In this document: positions 1 through 7,114 of the stretch, piece after piece
How positions within the stretch are numbered: the first letter of the stretch is position 1
How the letters are laid out: each line of letters begins with the position of its first letter
DNA from: CAZMGG01 sp964565715
GTDB lineage: Bacteria > Planctomycetota > UBA1135 > UBA2386
Direction of reading: 5' to 3'
Assembly (NCBI GenBank): GCA_964565715.1
Contig: CAZMGG010000029.1
Coordinates: 1-48,814 of the forward strand
DNA length: 48,814 nucleotides
Position numbers and translations under genes: made by a program
The notes under the pieces: model-generated
What the model saw: the letters and a program-made list of their open reading frames with translations, nothing else
Database searches by the model: none
Told to the model about the DNA's origin: nothing

Positions 1-539
1 TGCACGCCGGCGAGGATTACGGGCCGGAGTCGATCTTCCAGGCGATCACCGACTGCCACGCCGATCGCATCGGCCACGGCACCTGGCTGTTCTCGACGAG
101 TCACATCCGCGACCGCAGCATCACCGACCGGCGCGGCTACGTGGCGAAGCTGGTGCGCTACGTGGCCGACCGGCGCATCACCCTCGAGGTGTGCCTGACG
201 AGCAACCAGCAGACCATCCCCGAGCTGCGCGAGAACCTGGCCAGGCACCCGTTCCGGCGGATGCGCGAGGCCCGTTGCAGCGTGACGCTGTGCACCGACA
301 ACCGGCTGGTGTCGCGCACCACGGTCACCGACGAGGTCGAGAAGGCCGTGCGCACGTTCCGGCTGTCGCCGCGCGAGCTGAAGGACCTGCTGATCTACGG
401 CTTCAAGCGCTCGTTCCACCCGGGGCCGTATCCGGAGAAGCGGGCCTACGTGCGGCAGGTGCTGGACCACATGGAGGACGTATTCCTGCGGCACGGCTTC
501 GACCTGCGCGGTCGCAGCCAGCCCGACGAAGGCCGCTGA
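1..539 (+). CDS. Adenosine deaminase family protein, C-terminal part (5' end outside window)
   Basis: The frame is open from base 3, so the gene starts to the left of the window; about 178 residues are visible. The visible part begins with HAGED, then RIGHG, then a CLTSN strand end and an SVTLCTDN segment. These are the order and spacing of the metal- and substrate-site motifs of the adenosine/AMP deaminase TIM barrel (family knowledge: HAGE and the TDD-type aspartate near the C-terminal end of the barrel). The usual SLNTDDP is here SVTLCTDNR, so the second Asp is Asn. This is a hint of a divergent adenosine deaminase-like enzyme rather than a canonical adenosine deaminase. The product probably deaminates a purine nucleoside or derivative in the cytoplasm; the substrate cannot be read from this fragment. 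The gene ends with TGA 13 bp before the convergent gene at 552. Confidence 0.8.
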   Translation, partial: HAGEDYGPESIFQAITDCHADRIGHGTWLFSTSHIRDRSITDRRGYVAKLVRYVADRRITLEVCLTSNQQTIPELRENLARHPFRRMREARCSVTLCTDNRLVSRTTVTDEVEKAVRTFRLSPRELKDLLIYGFKRSFHPGPYPEKRAYVRQVLDHMEDVFLRHGFDLRGRSQPDEGR

Positions 540-551
540 GCCGGGCGCCGT

Positions 552-1529
552 TCAGCGCGGTGGCGTCGCCGACGCGGCCGCGTCGTGGACCGGCGGATGG
601 AGCAGCGGCAGCAGGTCCGGCAGCAGTGCCGGGCGGCGCCGGGCCGGGGTCGCGGGCGCGGGCGTGGCCGGCTGGTCGAGGACCGACGCCGCCGCCCGCA
701 GGGCCAGCCGCGCCGCCAGGGCGGCCGCGTGGTCGGGCAGCGGGGCCCGCAGCGGCACCTGCAGCAGCACCCGGGTCGGGCCCGCCAGCCGCGCGGCCAG
801 CGGGCGCGTGCCGAACGCGTGACCGGGTGCCGCCCGGAAGCGCAGCCGGCCACGGCCGCGGCGGTCGCCGCCGCCGATCCGGCGCCACGGTTCCTGCTCC
901 AGGACGGCCACCGCGGCGTCGATGGCCGCGGTCGCGCCCAGCAGGTCGCAGTGGTCCGCGGTGACCTGCAGGCGGCAACCGCGCCGGAACGGCCCCAGCG
1001 CCGCGCGCAGCGCCGGCCGCGGATCGATCGTGGTGTGCACCGCCTGGGCCGGCCGGGCGGCGACCCAGAGTTCGGGCGCGGTGGGACGGGCCAGCAACCG
1101 GTGCGCGCGCACCAGCAACCGGACGGCATCGGCGATGGCGCGGCGATGCGGCGCCGAGCCGCAGCCGTGCCGCGCGGCGGCCCGCAACGGTCCGCGGAAC
1201 TCGAGCAGCGTCAGCGGGGCGGGACCCATGGCGCGCCGCAGCAACAGGGCCACCGCGCCCTCGTCGCTGCGCCACGCCGGCCGCAGCCGCAGGTCGCGGC
1301 GGTCGATGGCGATCCCGGCCGTGTCCAGGGCAAAGGCGAGCTCGTCCTGCCGCAGGGCCTCGAGCCAGTCGCCGGCCACCGGGCCCGGGGCCAGGGTGAC
1401 CGCCGGCAGCTCCGGCGCCTGGTCCAGGCCGAGGGCGTGCGCGTCGGCGCCGAGGATGGTCACCGCCAGCAGCGGGGCCCGGTCCCACGGCTCTCCGGTC
1501 CGATCAGGCACTGCGGCTTGGCCTGCCAT
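552..1529 (-). CDS. Hypothetical protein, 325 aa, unrecognised
   Basis: Not recognised. I start it at the ATG at 1529 (MAGQAAVPDR), because the frame upstream of it is arginine-rich and looks non-coding. The protein is rich in Ala, Arg and Leu. It has a folded-looking N-terminal two thirds with alternating hydrophobic stretches (for example PLLAVTILGADAHALG and LRLRPAWRSDEGAVALLLRR) and a Pro/Ala-rich C-terminal tail (TPAPATPARR). It has no signal peptide, no transmembrane segment and no conspicuous catalytic motif. It converges on the adenosine-deaminase-like gene and diverges from the secreted DUF2961-like gene at 1712; the 182-bp gap would hold both promoters. Third-position GC is like that of its neighbours, so I take it as a real gene. 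Function unknown. Confidence 0.55.
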   Translation of the reverse strand: MAGQAAVPDRTGEPWDRAPLLAVTILGADAHALGLDQAPELPAVTLAPGPVAGDWLEALRQDELAFALDTAGIAIDRRDLRLRPAWRSDEGAVALLLRRAMGPAPLTLLEFRGPLRAAARHGCGSAPHRRAIADAVRLLVRAHRLLARPTAPELWVAARPAQAVHTTIDPRPALRAALGPFRRGCRLQVTADHCDLLGATAAIDAAVAVLEQEPWRRIGGGDRRGRGRLRFRAAPGHAFGTRPLAARLAGPTRVLLQVPLRAPLPDHAAALAARLALRAAASVLDQPATPAPATPARRRPALLPDLLPLLHPPVHDAAASATPPR

Positions 1530-1711
1530 CTGCCGGACTTCGGCGCCCGACGATGCGGCCCTGGAGCCGACCGGGGCTGCGCCCTGCGAAGGCCGGTTCG
1601 TGCGCCGAGGCGCATCCGCGCCGCGTCGGGGTTCGGCTGGATGCCGGGGCATGGTTCCGTAGACTGCGCGCCTTCGAAGTCGTCGTCTGGCCCGCCTCCA
1701 GCACTGCAGCA

Positions 1712-3787
1712 GTGAGACACGCAACCCGCGCAGCCGCCGCCATGGCGCTCCTGGCGACGTCCGTCCTCGGTCAGGCGCCGCCCGGCGCCCCGACCGCCCC
1801 GGTCGCGCCGTCGCTGCGCGTGCAGCCGGTCCTGCCCGACACCTACTACCTGCTGCCGCCGAGCCGGTCGAAGACCTTCGTCAAGGCGGGCTACGATCCC
1901 GACGACAGGCCGCAGGCCTTCAGCCGCGGCAACGACGACGGGTTCTCCGGCCTCAACCTGTGCGAGTCGTATCGCACCGTCGACCAGGGTCATCCGCTGG
2001 CGGTGCTGGCCCACTTCGAAGGCCGCGCCGGCGTGATGGGGCTGTTCTTCCGCAACTTCTGGAGCGACTCGGGCGGCGTGCCGCGCTTCCCCGGCGAGGA
2101 CAACCGGACGCGCATCTGGCTCGACCACGCCCTGGCCCACGACCTGCCGCTCAACGACTGCTTCCGGACACTGCAGGACCCGCGCGGCCAGATCGCGCCC
2201 TTCGCCGGCCCGTTCACCGGCTGCCGCTCGGGCGGCAGCTTCACCCACGCCCAGCTCACCTGGGATCACAGCTTCCGGATCGGACTGTGGGACGACGGCT
2301 TCGCCAACGCGTCGCGCTTCCACCGCGTGGCGGCGACGATCGCCACGCCGGAGCGCGAACTGGCGATGCCCGACCGCGCCGTCTGGGAGCGGATCGCGCA
2401 GCAACCCATCGCCTGGCCGCACGCCGCGCCCCGCCGGCCGCAGGTGGCGACGGTGCCGCTGCCGCCGGCGAGTTCCGGCGAGGTGGTGCTGCACGGTCCG
2501 GCGACGCTGCTGGAACTGACCTGCGAGGTGCCGCAGCACGCCGACTGGGCCGGGCTGTGGGCCCACTTCACCTGGGATCGGGCGCCGGCGCCGCAGGTGT
2601 CGCTGCCCCTGCGCCTGCTGGGCGGCATGGTGGCGCCGCCCTACCGCTTCCCGTTCGCGTCGATCCTGTTCGCCAACGATGGCGATCGCCGCATCCGCAT
2701 CCACTATCCGATGCCGTTCGCCGTCGAGGCGCGCCTGCGCTTCGAGAACCGGAACGGCAATCCGGTGCAGCTGCAGGTGACCCACGCCGTGCAACGGGGA
2801 CCGCAGCCCGCGCCGTGGGGCCACTTCCACGCCACCCACGACGCCGGCGTGACGCGCACCGGCGAGACCTTCCGCGGCCCTCGTTTCGACGGCTGTCGCG
2901 GCGTCGTGCGGCTGCTGATGCTGGAGGACGCGATGGACAGCACCGGCCGGATCCCGTCGGTGCTGACCACGCACCTGGAGGGCGACCTGTGCGTGCGGAT
3001 CAACGGCCTGCGCGGCGACGAGCACACCTTCGACGCCTCGGAGACGTCGATCGGCCGGTGGGGCTGGTACCTGACGCCCGCCGACCAGCCGTTCGCCTCG
3101 GACACCTCGTTCCAGAGCGGCATCATGGTGCGCGGCCTCGGCGGCCCGCATCTGGAAGGACGGCGGATCATGGGGTCGCACCTGCTGTTCGACCCGATCC
3201 AGTTCACGAGCGGCATCGACATCCGGCTCGAGCACGGCGTGCAGAACGATGCCAACGCCGACTACGCCCTGGTGACCTTCGCCTACGTCGAACAGGGCGC
3301 GGCCCGCCACCTGATCCAGGACATCGACATCGGCGACCTGGCCGACGAACGGCGGAACGGCGTGCAGTTCACCGAGCACGGCCACTACACGCGGACCGGC
3401 GGCTTCCTGCGCGACCAGTTCTACGGCACCGCGCCGGTCACCGAGACCGTGCGGCACGTGCGAGACCAGCTGCGGTTCCGGGTGGATCGGCCCAATGAGG
3501 CCAGCGGCTCGGCGCCGGTGGCGCTGGGCTTCCTGCTCGACCGGCTCGGCGGCAACGCGACGCAGGTCTGCCAGGCCGACGTCTACGTCGACGGCGCCTG
3601 GGCCGGCCTCCTGCACGTGGCCACCCACAGTCCGGTCTTCGTCTGGAAGGAAGGCGGCGAGACCGAGGTGGAGTTGCCGCGGGCTCTGACCGACGGCCGC
3701 GGCTCGTTCGTGGTCGAACTGCGACCGCGGCCGGGCAGCGATCCGCTGCAGATCGCCCGCGCCCGGGTCTACCTGTACTCGAAGTGA
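1712..3787 (+). CDS. Secreted DUF2961 / GH172-like protein
   Basis: 691 aa. I chose the GTG at 1712 because it gives a signal peptide: a basic start (RHATR), a hydrophobic AAAAMALLATSVLG core and a likely cleavage near LGQ-A. An ATG at 1742 would leave almost no n-region. The body resembles DUF2961, the fold of GH172 alpha-D-fructofuranosidases and related glycosidases: a tryptophan-rich WAHFTWD segment near residue 290, the characteristic HYPMPF motif near residue 330, then LEGDLCVRING and GRWGWYLTP. The C-terminal third (from about residue 560) looks like an extra beta-sandwich with a VYVDGAWAGL strand pair. The likely role is an extracytoplasmic glycoside hydrolase; the substrate is unknown. 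The family call rests on motif order only, since the key acidic residues could not be aligned by eye. Confidence 0.6.
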   Translation: MRHATRAAAAMALLATSVLGQAPPGAPTAPVAPSLRVQPVLPDTYYLLPPSRSKTFVKAGYDPDDRPQAFSRGNDDGFSGLNLCESYRTVDQGHPLAVLAHFEGRAGVMGLFFRNFWSDSGGVPRFPGEDNRTRIWLDHALAHDLPLNDCFRTLQDPRGQIAPFAGPFTGCRSGGSFTHAQLTWDHSFRIGLWDDGFANASRFHRVAATIATPERELAMPDRAVWERIAQQPIAWPHAAPRRPQVATVPLPPASSGEVVLHGPATLLELTCEVPQHADWAGLWAHFTWDRAPAPQVSLPLRLLGGMVAPPYRFPFASILFANDGDRRIRIHYPMPFAVEARLRFENRNGNPVQLQVTHAVQRGPQPAPWGHFHATHDAGVTRTGETFRGPRFDGCRGVVRLLMLEDAMDSTGRIPSVLTTHLEGDLCVRINGLRGDEHTFDASETSIGRWGWYLTPADQPFASDTSFQSGIMVRGLGGPHLEGRRIMGSHLLFDPIQFTSGIDIRLEHGVQNDANADYALVTFAYVEQGAARHLIQDIDIGDLADERRNGVQFTEHGHYTRTGGFLRDQFYGTAPVTETVRHVRDQLRFRVDRPNEASGSAPVALGFLLDRLGGNATQVCQADVYVDGAWAGLLHVATHSPVFVWKEGGETEVELPRALTDGRGSFVVELRPRPGSDPLQIARARVYLYSK

Positions 3788-3807
3788 GCCCGCGCCGGGC
3801 GGCGCGA

Positions 3808-4383
3808 TCAGGCGTCGTAGTCGTCGGCGGCCAGGGTCTCGTCGACGAGATCGAGCACCGCGCGCAGGACGCTGCGCAGGCGTTCGTTCTCGGCACGGGC
3901 GTCGTCCTGGATCTGGCGCACGGCGTTCCGCACCTGCACGTCGATCGGCTGCCGGGCGGGCGCTGTACGGCGCGGTGCGGTCGGCGTGGCCTCGGCGGCC
4001 CAGCCTTCGTCGCCATCGTCGCCTTCGTCGAGATACTCGATCTCCGCCATGTCCTGCATGGGATCGGCCTCGGGCTCGTCCAATTCGGGTTCGGCCACCT
4101 TCGCGGCGCGCGGGCGTCGCACCGCGGGCGCCGCGAGCCCGAGCAGGACCTTCGCCGAATGGAGCGATCGGCCGCCGAGCTTGATGCCGTGGCTCTCGGC
4201 ATCCTGCTTCAGGTGCTTCAGTGACACTTCCGGATCGGTCTGCAGCCGGTGCACGCAGAACAGGATGCCGTCGCTCGCCGACGGGAAGCGCCGGCGGAAG
4301 AGAGCGAGCAGGTCCTCCCAGGTCTCGGGGCCGTTGGCGGCGGGGGCGGGATCGGCGGGAAGCGGCGCGGGATCGGTGTTCAA
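3808..4383 (-). CDS. Hypothetical acidic/basic two-part protein, unrecognised
   Basis: 191 aa if started at the TTG at 4383, the only plausible in-frame start upstream of the folded part; there is no ATG or GTG. The first 15 residues are a Pro/Ala/Asp linker. Residues about 20-85 form a compact helical unit (ETWEDLLALFRRRFPSASDG, then HLKQDAESHGIKLGGRSLHS). A very acidic middle follows (EPELDEPEADP, EYLDEGDDGDEGW). The C-terminal helix is amphipathic (RNAVRQIQDDARAENERLRS) and could dimerise as a coiled coil. The basic helical unit followed by an acidic linker and a coiled coil suggests a DNA-associated or regulatory protein, but this is a guess. It converges on the gene ending at 3787 and diverges from 4627. 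Confidence 0.5.
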   Translation of the reverse strand: MNTDPAPLPADPAPAANGPETWEDLLALFRRRFPSASDGILFCVHRLQTDPEVSLKHLKQDAESHGIKLGGRSLHSAKVLLGLAAPAVRRPRAAKVAEPELDEPEADPMQDMAEIEYLDEGDDGDEGWAAEATPTAPRRTAPARQPIDVQVRNAVRQIQDDARAENERLRSVLRAVLDLVDETLAADDYDA

Positions 4384-4522
4384 GGGACGTGGTGCGGGTC
4401 GGGGACGGACCTGGAGGGGCAGAGAACGTAGCTGGGCGCCCTCCGGTACGCCACCGGTTGTGGCAGGTGTCGGGTGGTCGTTCGAGAGGAGAAGTGCCCG
4501 AAAGGCCGCACTGGCCCGAAGA

Positions 4523-4585
4523 CGATGGTGATGGCCTTGGCGGCGGCGCCTCCACCCCATACCATCGCCGTCTCCTTCCAAGGCC
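4523..4585. other. Interleaved inverted repeats (pseudoknot order) in a divergent intergenic region
   Basis: CGATGGT (4523-4529) pairs with ACCATCG (4561-4567), and GGCCTTGG (4533-4540) pairs with CCAAGGCC (4578-4585). The arms are in A-B-A'-B' order, which in RNA would allow only a pseudoknot or one of two alternative hairpins. The element lies 42 bp upstream of the ATG at 4627. The rest of the 4384-4626 gap holds no gene and no clear terminator. It could be an operator pair, a leader structure or chance in GC-rich DNA. Confidence 0.3.
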
Positions 4586-4626
4586 TCCGCCCCAGTCGCC
4601 GGCCCAGCCGGCAGAGGACCATGCCG

Positions 4627-5721
4627 ATGCCCAGTGATCGTTCGGCCGTTGCTTTCTCCTTCCGGATGGAAAAGACCGCCCTCGCCGGAGCGCTGTCGGT
4701 GGTGCTGTCGCTCGCCGTCGTGGGCGAGCAACTGGTGGCCCAGTGCCCCGGTGGCTACCCGAACCGCAACGGTGGCTCGGGCCCCAGCGGCCCCAGTGGT
4801 CCGAGCGGCCCCAGTGGTCCTGCCGGTCCTTCCGGCCCGGCCACGCCCGGCGGCCCGGCGACGCCGGCCCCCGGCGCACCAGCGGCCAGCCCCGATGGCC
4901 CGCGGACGGGCGGCCCTGGCATCAACGGCGGCCTCGGCCCGGCCACGGGCGCGCCTGGCGCTCCCCGCGCCGGTGGCCCGCGTGGCGGTCGCGGCATGCC
5001 GCTCGTCTTCACCCACGGCCGTACCAGCGAGGCGCTGCTCAACGTCAACTGGGAGTTCCCGGTCTACGTGCCGCCGGCGGGTGCCGCCGACCAGACGCGC
5101 GCCGTCGCGGCGCTGAGCCGCGAGGATGCGCTGAAGGCCATCGCCGGTGACGACCGTCGTCCCCTGCTGATCCTGCGCGAGTGCTTCAAGTGCGCCGGCA
5201 GCGATACGGCCCTCCTGAGCCAGACCCTGCGCAACGAGCGCACGGTGCTGCTGACCCACTGGTTCCACTGCGTCAAGCTGCCGGTGCAGGTCGCCGAGGC
5301 GAACCACCCGTTCGCCGCCATCTTCGAGGACGGCACCCACGTGTTCCTGTGCAGCGCCGACGGCAGCAAGCGCGTCGACTTCAGCGGCGAGCAGTCCCAG
5401 ACGCAGCTCTGGAAGGCCATGACCGGTCTGCTCCGCGACAGCTACGAGGGCGACCCCGAGGCCTCGGTGAAGGAGATGCTGTCGCTGCTCACCCAGTTCG
5501 ACCGCATCGACGACCAGGAAGGCCGCCTGCTGGTGGCGATCGACAACGAACTGGAGACCAAGGGCGCCCGCTCGGCCAAGCTGGAGCGGCTGCAGGCCGA
5601 GCTCCGCGATCTGGGCGAGAAGAAGGCCGACCTGGTGGCCCGCCAGAAGAAGCTGGCCGGTCTGCCCCTGAAGACCCCGGCCGAGCCGGTGCCCGCCGAC
5701 GCGCCGGGCGGCGCCCGCTAG
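4627..5721 (+). CDS. Exported collagen-like / thioredoxin-like CxxC protein (paralogue 1)
   Basis: 364 aa from the ATG at 4627, which has AGAGGA eight bases upstream; an ATG at 4666 is the alternative. A hydrophobic signal segment (GALSVVLSLAVVG) ends near LVAQC. Residues about 55-120 are low-complexity Gly-Pro-Ser/Ala with collagen-like GPS triplets. A folded domain follows: VNWEFPVYVPP, then a beta-strand RPLLILRE running into C186-F-K-C189, then HWFHCVKLP with a third Cys (C215), then a VFLCSADGSKR beta-hairpin. The strand-CxxC-helix-strand-hairpin order resembles a thioredoxin fold, but no known family is recognised. The C-terminal 80 residues are charged coiled coil. It is a tandem paralogue of the next gene (shared GDxRPLL, HWFxCVKLP, LLxQFDR). 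A Rho-independent terminator follows. The product is likely periplasmic or surface exposed, with redox or metal binding possible. Confidence 0.7.
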   Translation: MPSDRSAVAFSFRMEKTALAGALSVVLSLAVVGEQLVAQCPGGYPNRNGGSGPSGPSGPSGPSGPAGPSGPATPGGPATPAPGAPAASPDGPRTGGPGINGGLGPATGAPGAPRAGGPRGGRGMPLVFTHGRTSEALLNVNWEFPVYVPPAGAADQTRAVAALSREDALKAIAGDDRRPLLILRECFKCAGSDTALLSQTLRNERTVLLTHWFHCVKLPVQVAEANHPFAAIFEDGTHVFLCSADGSKRVDFSGEQSQTQLWKAMTGLLRDSYEGDPEASVKEMLSLLTQFDRIDDQEGRLLVAIDNELETKGARSAKLERLQAELRDLGEKKADLVARQKKLAGLPLKTPAEPVPADAPGGAR

Positions 5722-5767
5722 GCAACCGCCTGTCGCCTACGGTCGAGGACCCGTTCCTGGACCCCAG

Positions 5768-5800
5768 ACGGCCCGGCCTCCCGCCGGGCCGTTTCGTTTT
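5768..5800 (+). terminator. Rho-independent terminator after paralogue 1
   Basis: A perfect 10-bp stem, ACGGCCCGGC (5768-5777) with GCCGGGCCGT (5783-5792), closes a 5-base loop. It runs into TTTCGTTTT. It lies 46 bp after the stop codon at 5721 and ends that transcription unit before the second paralogue. Confidence 0.8.
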
Positions 5801-5825
5801 CCCCCAGGCGTGTCGCCCGCCTTGG

Positions 5826-5853
5826 TTGCGCGGTGCCCGCCAGCCGATATCCT
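5826..5853 (+). promoter_or_regulatory. Candidate sigma-70-type promoter for paralogue 2
   Basis: TTGCGC (5826-5831), a 16-bp spacer and TATCCT (5848-5853) sit between the terminator at 5768-5800 and the ATG at 5915. An AAGGAG ribosome-binding site (5902-5907) follows. The placement is good; the hexamer match is only moderate. Confidence 0.4.
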
Positions 5854-5914
5854 TCTCCGTGCCCGCAGCCCCATGGGCTGCCCGCCTGCCAATCAACCCC
5901 CAAGGAGCATGTCG

Positions 5915-6862
5915 ATGAAGCATCTCGTTCTGCCGATCGCCTGCGCGGCGCTGAGCCTGGCCTTGAGCCGGCCCGCCGCACCGCAGTGATGAGGCGGTGG
6001 TTCGGCGTCGGGTCCGGCGCCATCTGCAAGCAGTGGTAGTGGAGCGGGTGTTCCCGGTGCGGCGGCGGCTGGTCAGGCCGGCGGTCGTGGCGGTGGCATC
6101 GCCCTCGATTTCCGTCGCGGCAAGACCAGCAAGGACGCCCTCGAGATCGAGTGGACGTTCCCGGTGCACAAGCCGGCGCCGGTTCCTGCCGGCGAAGCCG
6201 GTGGCACCCGGGCGGCCCAGGTCGACCGCGCGCTGCCGCTCGAACAGTGCTACTCGCTGATCACCGAGGGCGACCAGCGGCCGCTGCTGGTCATGCGCGA
6301 GTGCGACCGGTGCAAGGGCACCGATCACGCGCTGCTCAGCCGCTCGATGGACAACGAGCAGACCATGCTGCTCGCCCACTGGTTCCGCTGCGTCAAGCTG
6401 CCGCCCAACGTGCTGCTGGACAACCATCCGCTGCACAACCTGTTCCGCAAGGAGAAGGAAGGCGACCGCGTGCCGCACCTGTTCTTCGCCACCGCCGACG
6501 GCTCGGTCCGTTCCGCGCTGCCCGGCGACCAGGCGCAGAAGGAGCTGTGGGACACCATGTTCTCCTTCATCGATCAGTCCTACACCGGCGACGCCAAGAA
6601 GGCCGTCAAGGAACTGCGAGCCCTGCTCAGCCAGTTCGACCGGGTGGACGCGATGGAGAAGGAGGTCAAGGGCCGCATGGAGCGCGAGATCGAGAAGCGC
6701 GGCCCCGAGTCGCCCCGCCTGCGCAAGTACCAGTCCGACCTGGACGAGCTGCAGAAGGAACGCGAGGAACTCCTGGCCAAGGAGAAGGAACTCCGCGCGC
6801 TGGCGTTGAAGCCGGCGGCGAAGCCAGCCGGCGACGCTGTCGGCAGCGCTTCCGGCAACTGA
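5915..6862 (+). CDS. Exported CxxC protein (paralogue 2), frame interrupted by TGA TGA
   Basis: An ATG at 5915 opens a signal peptide (MKHLVLPIACAALSLAL) that ends at APQ followed by TGA TGA at 5987-5992. The same frame then continues without interruption to 6862: a Gly/Ser/Ala linker, then GGRGGGIALDFRRGKTSK and IEWTFPV, which align with GGRGMPLVFTHGRTSE and VNWEFPV of the preceding gene. So conservation extends upstream of the next in-frame start (GTG 6164). Using only 6164-6862 would drop conserved sequence and the export signal. The folded part has QRPLLVMREC-DR-C (a CxxC pair), HWFRCVKLP, and a long charged C-terminal coiled coil. Where the two TGA codons stand, paralogue 1 has a Cys codon (TGC). 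The explanations are sequencing error, a recent pseudogene, or recoding. Function unknown; see the findings. Confidence 0.6.
6004..6021 (+). other. Hairpin 11 nt downstream of tandem TGA (SECIS-like geometry)
   Basis: GGCGTCG (6004-6010) and CGGCGCC (6015-6021) form seven pairs (one G-U) around the loop GGTC. The stem begins exactly 11 bases after the second in-frame TGA (5990-5992). As known for E. coli fdhF, the SelB-binding upper hairpin also starts 11 bases after UGA and has GGUC within its apical loop. There is no bulged U in this stem, and no selenium gene is in the window, so this is only a resemblance. Confidence 0.25.
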
Positions 6863-6883
6863 TCCCTGGCTCACACCGAGTCC

Positions 6884-7105
6884 CTAGCAGGGGCGGGGGG
6901 GGGCCCCCCCCCCCCCCGGGGGGCACCCGGAGGGGGGGGGGGGGGGGCCCCCCCCCCCCCCCCGGCGAACCCCCCCCCCCCCCNNNNNNNNNNCCCGTGC
7001 AAACCCCCGAGCCCCTTGGGGGGGGGCGGGGCGCCGCCGGCCGCCCGTGTTGCCCACCGGGTGGGGGGCGGGGCACCGCCCGGCGCCCCTGTTGCACACC
7101 CGGAG
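6884..7105. other. Assembly gap with homopolymer artefact flanks
   Basis: Ten N (6984-6993) lie inside long uninterrupted runs of C and G unlike anything else in the window. To the right, an error-rich near-copy of about 40 bp (around 7020-7060) precedes a similar cleaner block (around 7062-7102, ending in TGTTGCACACCCGG). This looks like two poor-quality contig ends joined by a scaffolder. No gene is supported here. The promoter of the gene at 7115 is probably lost or corrupted in this stretch. Confidence 0.85.
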
Positions 7106-7114
7106 CCCATCGCG

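Noticed and set aside
4780..4860. Short tandem repeats suggesting a CRISPR or minisatellite
   Set aside because: They are in-frame Gly-Pro-Ser codon repeats of a collagen-like linker, with no spacers.
1460..4879. Long minus-strand frame opposite the DUF2961-like gene
   Set aside because: Arg/Pro/His-rich composition without domain motifs; it is the shadow of the plus-strand gene, which has a signal peptide and family motifs.
5987..5992. Reading the two TGA codons as a general stop-codon reassignment (TGA as Trp or Gly)
   Set aside because: Many genes in the window end cleanly with TGA overlapping the next start, so TGA is an ordinary stop here.
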